Notes: generated by a model from the letters alone, not told the origin. A DNA stretch of 64,000 nucleotides from CAIKMD01 sp963729935 (GCA_963729935.1 CAVSPW010000008.1:4975-68974), one strand, 5' to 3'. Positions 6,957 through 15,547 are shown, numbered from the stretch's first letter. Program-made: numbers and translations.

Positions 6957-7811
6957 ATGGCCGACCCCGAGCAATTCAACGCCGACCAAGTTTCTTTCTG
7001 GAATGGATCGGGCGGCCACACCTGGGTGAAGCGTCAGGAACATACCGACATCACCTTCGCGCCGGTGACGGAGGCGTTGCTCGCCCTCGCCGCGCCACGA
7101 TCCGGCGAGCGCGTGCTCGACGTGGGCTGCGGCTGCGGCGCGACCACGCTGGATCTGGCGCGCGCCGTCGGTCCAACCGGGCGCGTCGCGGCGTTGGACA
7201 TCTCCGGGCCGATGCTGGCCGAGGGACAAACGCGCGCCAAGGCCGCCGGCATCGACAATATCGACTGGCGCCAGGCTGATGCCGCGACCGCCGCGCTGGA
7301 ACCGTTCGATCTGCTCGCATCGAACCTGGGCACGATGTTCTTCGGGGACCCGGTGGCGGCCTTCGCCCATCTGCGCGCCGCCGCCAGGCCCGACGCGCGG
7401 ATGACGCTGGTATGCTGGCGCCAACTCAGCGAAAACCCGTGGATGGAAGTGCCGATGCGCGCGGTCGCACCGCATGTGCCGCCACGGCCGAAATCGGACC
7501 CGCATGCACCCGGAATGTTCGCCTTTGCCGATCCTCAGCGCGTCTCTCAGGTCCTCACCGCGGCGGGCTGGGCGCGCCCGCGGCTCGACAAACTCGACCA
7601 CGATCTGGACATTGCCGCCGAGCGCGGACTCGAGGAGGCCGTCGTTCAGTCGACCCAGATCGGCGCCGTTAATAGCTGGCTGCGAGGCCAACCCGCGGAG
7701 GTCGTCACCGCCGCGGTCGCGTCCTTGCGCGAGGCGCTGGCCGCGCATCTCCATGGCGCGAGCGTGCGCCTGCCCGGCGCAATGTGGCTGATCAGCAGCA
7801 CCCCCGCCTGA
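6957..7811 (+). CDS. Class I SAM-dependent methyltransferase
   Basis: 284 residues. Motif I is VLDVGCGCGATTLDLARAVG (about 46-65), followed by an Asp-ended strand 2 (VAALDIS), the motif ADAATAALEPFDLLASNLGTMFF and a Methyltransf_25/11-type core. The start ATG 6957, with AAAGGA upstream, gives MADPEQFNADQVSFWNG, the usual N-terminus of this group (annotated as UbiE-like or class I methyltransferase). The substrate is unknown; monocistronic. It is one of five such enzymes in the window, and its sequence is closest in style to the copies at 11380 and 47147 (Trp-rich, GxMFFxD motif). Confidence 0.85.
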   Translation: MADPEQFNADQVSFWNGSGGHTWVKRQEHTDITFAPVTEALLALAAPRSGERVLDVGCGCGATTLDLARAVGPTGRVAALDISGPMLAEGQTRAKAAGIDNIDWRQADAATAALEPFDLLASNLGTMFFGDPVAAFAHLRAAARPDARMTLVCWRQLSENPWMEVPMRAVAPHVPPRPKSDPHAPGMFAFADPQRVSQVLTAAGWARPRLDKLDHDLDIAAERGLEEAVVQSTQIGAVNSWLRGQPAEVVTAAVASLREALAAHLHGASVRLPGAMWLISSTPA

Positions 7812-7860
7812 GCGTGGCGACGTAGGCGCGCGAGGCGCTTGGCTCGTCGATGTCGGGTTT

Positions 7861-7942
7861 GGCACTTCTCGGAAGTGTCGGACATCGAGCGTGCGGCCTG
7901 CTTCCGCTTGCGAAGCGGAGTCCGGCAAGCCGCGACGGAGCG
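7861..7942. repeat. Dispersed 82-bp REP-like repeat, copy A
   Basis: Aligns without gaps to 17019-17100 at 70 of 82 positions. It contains the perfect hairpin CCGCTT-GCG-AAGCGG. The first 21 bases also match 13879-13899 at 19 positions. Confidence 0.7.
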
Positions 7943-8040
7943 TGTTCATGAGTTCGCGCCTTCGCGTAAGCTCCCCCATGCGACGGCCCGCCATCTTTTG
8001 GATCGCTCCCTTCCCAGCGCCCTGGGCGAGGAAGGGCTTG

Positions 8041-8079
8041 GCGCTTTCCGCCGTCGAACGCACCGCGGCGCCGGACGCG
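8041..8079. repeat. Dispersed repeat (type D) copy
   Basis: Matches 3662-3700 at 36 of 39 bases. There the sequence is part of a methyltransferase reading frame; here it is non-coding. The whole gap 7812-8207 otherwise shows no gene. Confidence 0.55.
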
Positions 8080-8207
8080 CAGCCGGGCAGCGTGCGAGGG
8101 CGCGCGCCTGGCTCGGCTGTCCAAACTCACGCCAGCACCTTTCGCGGGCAGATCCGCGGAGCAAGACGATTTCCGGCGATGCCGAAGGCGGGCTCTTTGC
8201 CCGTGCG

Positions 8208-8408
8208 CTAATCCTGACTTTTGAGGGTCAGATACATCAGCGCCAGATAAACGACCGGCAGAACGATGAGCACGATCGCCTGAGCCAATCCCGGCGCTTC
8301 GCAAGCTTGCGAGAATATCTGGTAGGCGAGCCAAAGGACGGCGAGCGCCACGATCGCGACGCCGATGAACCAAGGCAACAGGACATTACGCTTCTTCGCT
8401 TGCGGCAT
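8208..8408 (-). CDS. Small two-helix membrane protein
   Basis: 66 residues with a basic N-terminus (MPQAKKRNVLLPW) and two hydrophobic segments (about 12-32 and 41-61), ending in a short polar tail (LTLKSQD). It should span the inner membrane twice. No family is recognised. The ATG at 8408 has AAAGG seven bases upstream; a GTG five codons earlier is possible. Coding character is good, but the function is unknown. Confidence 0.6.
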   Translation of the reverse strand: MPQAKKRNVLLPWFIGVAIVALAVLWLAYQIFSQACEAPGLAQAIVLIVLPVVYLALMYLTLKSQD

Positions 8409-8717
8409 GACGCGACCTTTCACATTCAGTTTCGAACCGAGGATCCTGTCTTCATTCGTCCATACGGCGTTTCACCCCGGCCGCCGGCCGGGGCGCTCGA
8501 CATCGTGGTCGCGAAGCCGATCGCCTCATCGACGCCGATCGACCGCGGACGGATTGACGCTCCCGCAGAAGAGGCTCGCGCGGCGCGTCATTCGCGCCGC
8601 CACGCGCACATGCCCCACGAACGGCCCGCGCAATACTTGCCATGGCGCGGCCCGCCTCATCCATGATCCAAATCAAGGCCATGGTCGCAAGAGCGCGAAT
8701 AAATTCGATCAACTTCC
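8409..8717. other. Intergenic region between small membrane protein and znuA-like gene
   Basis: No gene recognised. It carries a degenerate FixK-type box at 8663-8676. No clear terminator or Zur-type dyad was seen. Confidence 0.35.
8663..8676. promoter_or_regulatory. Near-match FixK/FNR-type box upstream of metal ABC operon
   Basis: ATGATCCAAATCAA differs from TTGA-N6-TCAA at one position and lies about 60 bp before the znuA-like start. Confidence 0.35.
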
Positions 8718-8735
8718 ATGCGGCGGGCGGATTCG

Positions 8736-9616
8736 ATGAGTCTCGGTCTGAGGTGGTGCTGGAGTCTGGCCGTCTGTCTAATTCTCGCCGCCTTTCCCGC
8801 GGCGGGCTCTCACGCAGACCCGTTCCCGGTCGCCGTCAGCATCCTGCCCCAGAAATATTTCGTCGAACGGATCGCGGGCCGACTTGCCGATGTCGTCGTC
8901 ATGGTCGGGCCGGGAGACAGCCCCGCAACCTACGAGCCCAGTCCCCGGCAAGTCGCCGCGCTCTCCCATGCGCGTGTCTATTTCGCGATCGGCGTGCCCT
9001 TCGAGCAGGTCTGGATGCCTCGACTGCGGGCCGCGAACCGTCGCATGCTCGTGGTCGACACGACGGCCGGCATCAAGCGTCGCCGCGCCGACGGGGTGGA
9101 AGGCGCGACTTCGGAGGACGCCGCGCTCAGCGACCCGCATCTGTGGACGAATCCGGCTCTGGTCAAAGTGATGGCGGCCCAGATCCGCGGCGCGCTCATT
9201 CGCCTCGATCCCGCGAATGCCGGAGAATACGAGCGCAATGACCGGGAATTCGCCACGGATCTCGACGCCCTCGATGAAGAGATCCGGGCCCGCCTGTCCC
9301 CTTTCGCCGGCCGGCCGTTCCTCGTCTTCCACGCCTCATGGGGCTATTTCGCCGATGCGTATCGCCTGCGGCAGATCCCGATCGAGGCCGCGGGCAAGGA
9401 GCCCGGTCCGAGAGCGCTCGCCGAAATCATCGATAAGGCGAAGAAACTCGGAATCAAGGTCGTTTTCGTCCAGCCGCAATTCAGCCGCGCGAACGCGGAG
9501 ATGATCGCACGCGAGATCGGCGGCCGCGCCATCGCGGTCGATCCGCTCGCGGAGAATTACTCGAGAACATGCGTCGCGTCGCCGCTTCCTTCGCCGAAGC
9601 CATGGGCCCCCGATGA
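8736..9616 (+). CDS. ZnuA-like metal ABC transporter binding protein (frameshifted near 3' end)
   Basis: Periplasmic cluster A-I (ZnuA/TroA) metal-binding protein. A signal peptide (WCWSLAVCLILAAFPAAGSHA) is followed by FPVAVSILPQKYFVERIAG. Ligand regions are DPHLWTNP (His), FHASWGYFADAY (His) and AVDPLAENY (Asp). The first His of typical ZnuA is absent (GPGDSPATYEPSPRQ), placing it in a variant subgroup. The open frame runs off into an unrelated tail. Adding one base at 9560/9561 restores LENMRRVAASFAEAMGPR and a stop at 9614-9616 overlapping the next start (ATGA), so a one-base deletion or sequencing error is likely. An alternative ATG lies at 8718. Confidence 0.8.
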
Positions 9617-10362
9617 ATCCCGTCATCGAGATTCAAGACGTGTCGTTCGGCTATGACGGCCCCGTGATCCTGGAGAATCTCAATCTGGCGGTGGATCAAG
9701 GAGAATTCCTCGGAATCGTCGGACCGAATGGCGGCGGCAAGACAACGCTCCTGAAGCTCATGCTCGGCCTGCTCGAACCCGATACGGGCGTGGTTCGCGT
9801 TCTGGGACGCGCTCCATCGGAGTCGCGACGAAGCGTCGGCTACGTGCCGCAATTCGTTCGTTTCAGGCGCGACTTTCCGATCTCGGTCGAAGAGACGGTG
9901 CTTCTCGGGCGCCTGGGCCGCGCCCCGGCATTGTTCGGTTATTCGAGCGCCGATCGCGACGCCGCCGAACGCGCGATGCGCCAAGCGGAAGTCCTCGCGT
10001 TCCGCCGCAAGCCGCTTTCGGCCTTATCCGGAGGCGAACTCCAGCGCGTCCTGATCGCGCGGGCGCTTGCCGCCGAACCGGAACTGCTCCTGCTCGACGA
10101 GCCGACCGCCAATATCGACCTTCGCGTCGAGAAGGACGTCTTCGATCTCCTGAAACAGCTGAACGCGCACGCCACCATCGTCGTCGTGTCGCACGATATC
10201 GGTTTCATCTCCCGCTACGTGACGCGCGTCGCCTGCCTCAATCGCACGCTCATCTGCCACACGACGGACGAGATCACCGGCGAAGTCATCACCGAACTCT
10301 ATGGACGACCGGTCCACATGGTCCATCATTTGGCGCCCGCCGAGGGCAAGAGCCAGCCATGA
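9613..10362 (+). CDS. ZnuC-like metal ABC transporter ATPase
   Basis: 249 residues with a complete ABC ATPase: Walker A GPNGGGKTTLLK (about 36-47), Q-loop VPQFVRF, signature LSGGELQRV (about 138-146), Walker B LLLLDEPTANID and switch His in VVSHDIGF. It resembles ZnuC/MntB/TroB ATPases of the class 3 metal importers. It overlaps the binding-protein gene upstream (after frameshift repair) and the permease downstream (ATGA at 10359-10362), so the three genes form one operon powering uptake of Zn, Mn or Fe. The metal cannot be decided from sequence. Confidence 0.88.
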   Translation: MNPVIEIQDVSFGYDGPVILENLNLAVDQGEFLGIVGPNGGGKTTLLKLMLGLLEPDTGVVRVLGRAPSESRRSVGYVPQFVRFRRDFPISVEETVLLGRLGRAPALFGYSSADRDAAERAMRQAEVLAFRRKPLSALSGGELQRVLIARALAAEPELLLLDEPTANIDLRVEKDVFDLLKQLNAHATIVVVSHDIGFISRYVTRVACLNRTLICHTTDEITGEVITELYGRPVHMVHHLAPAEGKSQP

Positions 10363-11201
10363 GCGATTTTCTCGACGCTCTCGCGGCCCACGGCTTTCTG
10401 CAGAATGCCTTGATCGCGGCGATCCTCGCCGGGGTGGGCTGCGGGATCGCCGGCACCTTCGTGGTCGTCAAGCGGATCGGCTACCTCGCCGGCGGCATCG
10501 CTCATACCGTTTTGGGCGGGATGGGAATCGCTTACTACCTGGGCGCGGATCCGCGCATCGGGGCCGCGCTCGCCGCCATCGCGGCGGCATTGGCCATCGG
10601 CTGGGTCAGCCTCCGCTGGAAGCAACAGGAGGACATCATCATCGGCGCGCTGTGGGCGACGGGAATGGCGATCGGCATCGTCTTCATCTCGCTGACGCCC
10701 GGCTACAACGTCGATCTGATGAGCTATCTCTTCGGCAACATCTTGCTGGTCTCGCGTTCCGACCTTTGGGTGATGGCGGGGCTCGATGCCGCGGCCGTCG
10801 CGCTCGTCCTCCTCTTTTACAAGCAGCTCATCGCCGTCTGTTTCGACGATGAGTTCGCGCGCGTTCGCGGCGTCGATGTCGGCGCGGTCTATCTGTTGCT
10901 GCTTTGCATCGTCGCCGTGACGGTCGTGTCCCTCATTCAAGTCGTCGGGCTCATCCTCGTGATCGCGCTGTTCACCCTGCCGGCCGCGATCGCGGGCGAG
11001 TTCATGGCCTCGGTCGGTGCGATGATGCTCGTCGCTTGCGTGCTGGGAGCGGGTTTCGGCATCGGCGGCCTCGCCCTCTCCTATGCGAGCAACCTGCCGT
11101 CCGGAGCGACCATCATTCTCCTTGCCGGAACGGTTTATCTGCTCTCTCTGGCGGCGGCACGCTTCATTCGCCGGAGAATTCTCCGCGCATCGGCGCCCTA
11201 G
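10359..11201 (+). CDS. ZnuB-like metal ABC transporter permease
   Basis: 280-residue ABC-3 family inner-membrane permease with eight or nine hydrophobic helices. Family motifs include GIAGTFVVVKRIGYLAGGIAHT near the N-terminus (AGGIAH is the conserved SxAHA-like loop), DEFARVRGVDVGAVYLLL, and VGLILVIALFTLPAAIA. Translationally coupled to the ATPase (four-base overlap). It completes a three-gene importer whose specificity (Zn2+, Mn2+ or Fe2+) is unresolved. No fourth gene follows. Confidence 0.88.
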   Translation: MSDFLDALAAHGFLQNALIAAILAGVGCGIAGTFVVVKRIGYLAGGIAHTVLGGMGIAYYLGADPRIGAALAAIAAALAIGWVSLRWKQQEDIIIGALWATGMAIGIVFISLTPGYNVDLMSYLFGNILLVSRSDLWVMAGLDAAAVALVLLFYKQLIAVCFDDEFARVRGVDVGAVYLLLLCIVAVTVVSLIQVVGLILVIALFTLPAAIAGEFMASVGAMMLVACVLGAGFGIGGLALSYASNLPSGATIILLAGTVYLLSLAAARFIRRRILRASAP

Positions 11202-11216
11202 TCCCGCCCGATCGCG

Positions 11217-11253
11217 GGACCCGGAAGATGCCATCGAGGACGCGCCGGGCGTC
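11217..11253. repeat. Dispersed repeat fragment (type D, second half)
   Basis: Resembles 3703-3740 (shared GACCCG, TGCCATCGAG and ACGCGCCG blocks). It lies just after the ABC permease gene and is non-coding here. Confidence 0.4.
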
Positions 11254-11379
11254 GCTGCGGGGGAAGGCCGCGCGGTAAAGGGGACGCGCTCCTCTCCGCT
11301 GGCTTGGTCCGAGAGTGATCCACGGCGGACAATCATATGGTAGTATGCGAGCCATCAAACGGGTGACGGGTGATAAGCC

Positions 11380-12192
11380 ATGCTGGAAAGTGACAAGCTG
11401 TTTGGCGGCTCGATTCCGGAAAACTACGACCGCTATATGGTGCCGTTGATTTTCGAGCCCTACGCCGCGGATCTCGCACGCCGCGCGGCGTCCTTGTCGC
11501 CAAGCGCCGTTTTGGAAACCGCCGCGGGCAGCGGGGTCGTCACCCGCGCCTTGGCGCCAAGACTGCCCGGGGGCGCAAGCTATATCGTAACCGACCTCAA
11601 CCAGCCGATGGTCGACTACGCCGCATCGCGACAACCTCCCAACTCTCGGATCAAATGGCGCCAAGCGGATGCTCTGGCGCTGCCGTTTGAAAATGCGGCC
11701 TTCGATCTCGTTTGTTGCCAGTTCGGCGCGATGTTCTTTCCCGACCGCATATCGGGCTACCGCGAAGCAAGGCGGGTCCTGAAGCCCGGCGGGCATTTTT
11801 TATTCAGCGTATGGGATCGCATCGAAGAGAACGTTTTCGCGGATGACGTGACGAACGCTCTCGCCAAGATTTTTCCGAACGATCCGCCGCGCTTTTTGGC
11901 GCGCACGCCGCACGGTTACCACGATACGGCCCTGATCCGCAGCGAACTGGAGGAGGCGGGTTTCTCCCGCGTGGTCATCGAGACGAGAGCCGAACAAAGC
12001 CGCGCATCCTCGCCGCGCCTTCCGGCCGTCGCCTATTGTCAGGGAACGGTTCTTCGCAACGAAATCGAGGCCAGAGAGGCGGGAAAACTGAAATCGGCAA
12101 CCGACTACGTCGCATCCGCGATTGCGGACAGACATGGCCGCGGCGAGGTTGCCGCCAAAATTCAGGCACACGTAATCGTGGCTCTGGCCTGA
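11380..12192 (+). CDS. Class I SAM-dependent methyltransferase
   Basis: 270 residues. Core motifs: VLETAAGSGVVTRALAPRL (motif I variant with ETAAGSG), IVTDLNQPM (acidic end of strand 2), QADALALPFENAAFDLVCCQ and ARRVLKPGGHFLFSVWD. The pattern FGAMFFPD is shared with the methyltransferases at 6957 and 47147. The ATG at 11380 follows a weak purine stretch (GGTGATAAGCC). Substrate unknown. The C-terminal ~90 residues form a mostly helical cap. Monocistronic. Confidence 0.83.
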   Translation: MLESDKLFGGSIPENYDRYMVPLIFEPYAADLARRAASLSPSAVLETAAGSGVVTRALAPRLPGGASYIVTDLNQPMVDYAASRQPPNSRIKWRQADALALPFENAAFDLVCCQFGAMFFPDRISGYREARRVLKPGGHFLFSVWDRIEENVFADDVTNALAKIFPNDPPRFLARTPHGYHDTALIRSELEEAGFSRVVIETRAEQSRASSPRLPAVAYCQGTVLRNEIEAREAGKLKSATDYVASAIADRHGRGEVAAKIQAHVIVALA

Positions 12193-12396
12193 ATTTCGGG
12201 ATATCCCCTTCTGGCACGAAGGCGAAACGGCGGAACAACTCTCGAGTGTCCGCGTAATGCCAACCGGGGGACACGCTCGGGTCGCCGAGCCAGCGCCGCG
12301 ATCGATCCTCAGGCGACATGGCCCACCTATGGCGGGCTGACGGAAAGAATGTCCGGCTGAGGCCGGGGAAGAAGCCTAGACTGGCGGGAACCGAAT

Positions 12397-12600
12397 TTGG
12401 CGGACGCGACCAAGCCAGCTTCGGCCGAAACAAAAAGGGCACAGGCAGTGGGTCGCGCATTGATCATCGGGGGCTCGCTCGGCGGGTTGTTCGCCGGATT
12501 GCTGCTGCGTCAAGCCGGGTGGGACGTGACGGTGTTCGAGCGCAGCGCGGGCGACCTCGCCAGCCGCGGCGCGGGCGTCGGCACGCATGTCGAGCAATTC
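12397..12600 (+). pseudogene. Truncated FAD-dependent monooxygenase N-terminus
   Basis: Plus-strand frame with a Rossmann FAD-binding start: ALIIGGSLGGLFAGLLLRQAGWDVTVFERS (GxGxxG-like GGSLGG, with Glu ending strand 2) and SRGAGVGTH. This is the typical beginning of UbiH/PHBH-like monooxygenases of about 380-400 residues. Homology stops at about 12595 and the frame then runs antisense to an unrelated minus-strand fragment. The start is TTG 12397 or GTG 12448. It is a broken gene joined to other sequence; no catalytic domain remains. Confidence 0.6.
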
Positions 12601-12876
12601 GAGATCATGCGCAGGCGAGCCGATTTCGCCGACCGTCGCCAAATGTCCGCCGAAATCCTTGGCGGATCGCAGACCCGCGGCATAGGCCGCATAGGAGGCG
12701 ACGATCGCCTCGAATTGGAAGTGCGGAACCTCGCGCTGAATGCCGCCGACGATCCTGAGCGCGCCTTGGGCGCCGAGATTGTAGAGCGCGGCCGAGGTGC
12801 CCACCAAGCTGAAGGCGAGGTCGCCCGATGGCATTGGGACGGGCCTGTCTATCAGTTGCCGACCGCATAAGCGATG
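12598..12876 (-). pseudogene. Unidentified protein fragment, inverted against the FAD fragment
   Basis: A minus-strand frame reading from about 12876 to 12598 has protein-like composition (PSGDLAFSLVGTSAALYNLG, then ALRIVGGIQREVPHFQFEAI and VASYAAYAAGLRSAKDFG). TGA and TAA stops lie just upstream at about 12880. The readable part ends where the FAD monooxygenase fragment ends. It is probably a piece of another gene placed here by rearrangement. The family is not recognised. Confidence 0.35.
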
Positions 12877-13039
12877 TCTTTATCAAGGCCGAATTCTCAT
12901 CGGCAGAGCCCCGTTAGAGATTGGTTCACGGGGGCGCGACAGTGTAGTGTCGCGGCACAGATGCCGCCGCCAAGGAGCGACGGCACGCCATGAACGCGCG
13001 GCCAGGCTGCCCGCGCTCACCAGCGGTTGGGGATGGAAA

Positions 13040-13831
13040 ATGAACGACGCGACCAATCTTTTCGCGGATGGCGAAGCTTATGAAAAACTCATGGGCCGTT
13101 GGAGCCGCTTGGTCGGCGACGCGTTCATCGACTGGCTGGATGCGCCAAAGGGCCTGCGATGGCTCGATCTTGGCTGCGGCAATGGCGCATTTACGGAGCG
13201 GCTCATCGACCGCTGCGGCCCTGCCGCGGTCACGGCGATCGACCCGTCAAAGGAGCAGCTCGCTTATGCGCGCGCGAGGCCTGGAACGAAGCTCGCAAAT
13301 TTTCAGCTGGGCGATGCGCAGAAGCTTCCCTTTGCCGACGGCAGTTTCGATGCCGCCGCCATGGCATTGGTGATCACGTTCCTTCCCGACCCGGCCAAGG
13401 CCGTGGCCGAAATGGCGCGTGTCGTGCGGCCGGGCGGCTGGATCGCGACTTACATGTGGGATGTGCTGGGCGGCGGACTGCCCAATGCGCCGATCTTCGC
13501 CGCGATCAAAGCGCTGGGCCTTCCCTCTCCCTATCCGCCCGGCTCCGCCGCCTCGCGGCAAGATGCCATGCTCACCTTTTGGGAAAAGGCCGGGTTGAAA
13601 TCAATGGATGTGCGCGCGATCCGTATCACGACTTCATACGTCGATTTCGAAGATTTTTGGCGGTCGAATGCCGTTGGGGTGGGACCCTTGGGCAAAGCGA
13701 TCGATGAGATGGCGCCCAGCATGCGAGAGAAAATACGGTCTCAGCTGCGCGAAAGCCTGGTTACAGGCTCGGATGGAAGGGTGACTTGTGAGGCGTTCGC
13801 CAACGCCGTCAAAGGACGTGCGCCCGAGTGA
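13040..13831 (+). CDS. Class I SAM-dependent methyltransferase
   Basis: 263 residues with LRWLDLGCGNGAFTERLID (motif I, about 40-58), AIDPSKEQLAYAR (acidic end of strand 2), LPFADGSFDAAAMALVITFLPDP and ARVVRPGGWIATYMWD. This resembles Methyltransf_25/11 proteins beginning YEKLMGRWSRLVGDAFIDWL, a recurring N-terminus in rhizobial methyltransferases of unknown substrate. The start ATG 13040 has GGGATGG upstream; the longer frame is non-coding. The following 400 bases hold the fluoride riboswitch. Confidence 0.85.
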   Translation: MNDATNLFADGEAYEKLMGRWSRLVGDAFIDWLDAPKGLRWLDLGCGNGAFTERLIDRCGPAAVTAIDPSKEQLAYARARPGTKLANFQLGDAQKLPFADGSFDAAAMALVITFLPDPAKAVAEMARVVRPGGWIATYMWDVLGGGLPNAPIFAAIKALGLPSPYPPGSAASRQDAMLTFWEKAGLKSMDVRAIRITTSYVDFEDFWRSNAVGVGPLGKAIDEMAPSMREKIRSQLRESLVTGSDGRVTCEAFANAVKGRAPE

Positions 13832-13878
13832 TGTCGACGAATTGAATGACACTCCGGCGCAGTGCAACGGTTTCTCAT

Positions 13879-13899
13879 GGCACTTCTTGGAAGCGTCCT
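13879..13899. repeat. Partial copy of the 82-bp dispersed repeat
   Basis: Nineteen of 21 bases match the start of copy A (7861 onward); similarity fades after that. It lies in the gap between the methyltransferase and the fluoride riboswitch. Confidence 0.35.
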
Positions 13900-13995
13900 T
13901 CATGCGTTCACGCCCTAAAGACCGCGAAGCCGCCGGGGATCAATCCGGATTATTCGTTTGCCACGCGATCATCGCAAAGCTAACGTCTTGAGAGT

Positions 13996-14050
13996 GACGG
14001 GGATGGAGTCCCCCGATAACCGCTCGTCGTGAGCTGATGACTCCTACCAA
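13996..14050 (+). promoter_or_regulatory. Fluoride riboswitch (crcB motif) aptamer
   Basis: The sequence has the crcB-motif layout. GGGG (13999-14002) and CCCC (14011-14014) close the first stem, and GAUG follows the first strand. GGAGUC (14005-14010) pairs with GACUCC (14039-14044) as the long-range pseudoknot/stem. GCUC (14022-14025) pairs with GAGC (14031-14034), followed by CUGAUGA and CUCCUACC. This matches the known conserved pattern (GAUG near the 5' end, CUGAUG and CUCUAC-like 3' end). It lies directly upstream of a crcB gene, and its 3' strand is shared with a terminator, giving a transcriptional ON switch with fluoride. Confidence 0.88.
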
Positions 14051-14083
14051 GCGCCGTCACCTGCGCGGGTAGGAGGTTTTGTT
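14041..14083 (+). terminator. Riboswitch-controlled intrinsic terminator
   Basis: CTCCTACC (14041-14048) pairs with GGTAGGAG (14068-14075), followed by GTTTTGTT. The 5' arm overlaps the aptamer 3' strand (GACUCC at 14039-14044), so ligand-bound aptamer and terminator exclude each other. Confidence 0.82.
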
Positions 14084-14230
14084 CGAACCTCCCGAACCCG
14101 GCGCGTGCCGGATGAGAAGAGGAGGCCAATCGGTGATCGGCACAACAGCTTTCAGGATCCTTACGACACGCGGCGTCATCGTCGCGCGGGCCAGCGCGCC
14201 CGACGCGCGCAAGATCGTTCGAGGCTTGCG

Positions 14231-14653
14231 ATGAATGGGGCGAGCGCGATCATGGCCTCGCTCTGGGTGGCCCTGGGAAGCGCCATCGGCGGCGTCTCCC
14301 GCTATTGGGTGGGCGTGATCGTCGCCCGGCTCGCCGGCGAGACATTCCCTTGGGGTACCCTGCTGATCAATGCCGTGGGTTCCTTCGTGATCGGCTATTT
14401 TGGCACCTTGACCGCGGCCGATGGGTTGCGCCCGGCCGGCATCGAGGCCCGGCTCTTCGTCATGGTCGGCCTGTGCGGCGGCTTCACGACCTTCTCCTCC
14501 TTCAGCTTGCAGACCGTCGAGCTGCTGCGCGGTGCCGAGAACGCGCGCGCTTTGGCCTATATCCTTGCGTCGGTCGGCCTCTGTCTCGCGGGAACGGCCT
14601 TCGGCCATTACGCTGCCGGACTGGGCGCCGCCACCTTGGGCACTCGAAGCTGA
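14231..14653 (+). CDS. crcB: Fluoride-efflux channel CrcB/Fluc
   Basis: 140-residue Fluc channel. It forms an antiparallel dimer in the inner membrane and lets fluoride leave the cell. Four hydrophobic helices are visible. Key motifs: GGVSRYW in helix 1, the pore Asn in LINAVGSFVIGY, and the Phe-box GGFTTFSSFSLQ. The start ATG 14231 follows a GAGG-containing stretch (GAGGCTTGCG). It lies behind a fluoride riboswitch-terminator and 15 bases before a universal stress protein gene, so the two form a fluoride-induced operon. Confidence 0.93.
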   Translation: MNGASAIMASLWVALGSAIGGVSRYWVGVIVARLAGETFPWGTLLINAVGSFVIGYFGTLTAADGLRPAGIEARLFVMVGLCGGFTTFSSFSLQTVELLRGAENARALAYILASVGLCLAGTAFGHYAAGLGAATLGTRS

Positions 14654-14668
14654 ACGGGAGCAGAGCCC

Positions 14669-15496
14669 ATGCCGCTCGACATCGCCGCCGTCCTGGTGGA
14701 TCCCGAGACCGCCGCCTCGTGCCTCATGGGAGCCGCCGCCGCCGCGTCGGTCGACAGCGCCGCCCGAATCGAGGGCTTCCACGCGCGGCTCAAACCGGAA
14801 AGCATGATTCTTCCTACCGAGGAAGTGCTCACGGCCGCGCGGCAGAAGAGTCTGGAAGCCGCCGCCTCGGCGCGTTCCGGCCAACTCCAGAAAGTCTTCC
14901 GCGACTGGGCCGCCGCCTCGGGCCTCGCCGCTGCGAACGCGCAGTGGCAGGAAGTCTTGGTCGAGAGCGTCGACAACGCCGTCGCGGCGCGCGGCCGGGC
15001 TGCCGATCTGATTGCGCTGGTGCGTCCGGCCAATCCCGAAGGCAATGCCGCGCTCCATGCCGCCATCTTCGAGACCGGACGGCCCCTGTTGCTCTTGCCG
15101 CGGCGCTCCGTTTGCCGAAGTTTCGGCAAGCACCTCGCGATTGCCTGGAAGGCAAGCGGACCGGCCGAACGTGCCGTCGTTGCGGCGAAACCCTGGCTGC
15201 GCCGGGCGGAGCGTATCTCGGTGCTCATGATCGGCGAGGCCGGCGACGCTCAAGCCGCGTTGCCCGCGGAATTATCGGCGCTGCTCGAGGGACATGGGCC
15301 GCGACCCGATGTCCTCCTCTCGCCTCCGGGTAAAATGACCGTGGGCGAGCGGCTGTTGCGGATGGCGACGGAAATCAACGCGGATGGCCTGGTCATGGGC
15401 GCCTATCAGCACCCTCGGATCATGGAAATGATCTTGGGCGGCGTGACGCGCGAGGCGCTGCATCATGCCGAGCTGCCGCTGTTCTTGATGCATTGA
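14669..15496 (+). CDS. Universal stress protein (tandem UspA-like)
   Basis: 275-residue cytoplasmic protein with two UspA-like halves. The second half ends with INADGLVMGAYQHPRIMEMILGGVTREALHHAELPLFLMH, which carries the nucleotide-binding G-x2-G-x9-G(S/T)-like loop (here GAYQHPRIMEMILGGVT). The first half (MPLDIAAVLVDPETAASCLM) is degenerate and has no clear ATP loop. Length fits two-domain Usp proteins. It lies 15 bases after crcB and is therefore expected to be fluoride-induced. Usp genes are known members of fluoride riboswitch operons in other bacteria. Confidence 0.85.
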   Translation: MPLDIAAVLVDPETAASCLMGAAAAASVDSAARIEGFHARLKPESMILPTEEVLTAARQKSLEAAASARSGQLQKVFRDWAAASGLAAANAQWQEVLVESVDNAVAARGRAADLIALVRPANPEGNAALHAAIFETGRPLLLLPRRSVCRSFGKHLAIAWKASGPAERAVVAAKPWLRRAERISVLMIGEAGDAQAALPAELSALLEGHGPRPDVLLSPPGKMTVGERLLRMATEINADGLVMGAYQHPRIMEMILGGVTREALHHAELPLFLMH

Positions 15497-15547
15497 AACG
15501 ATGGACCTTTTGGAATTCGCGGGCCTCTTTCGATCCGGATTCGGATC

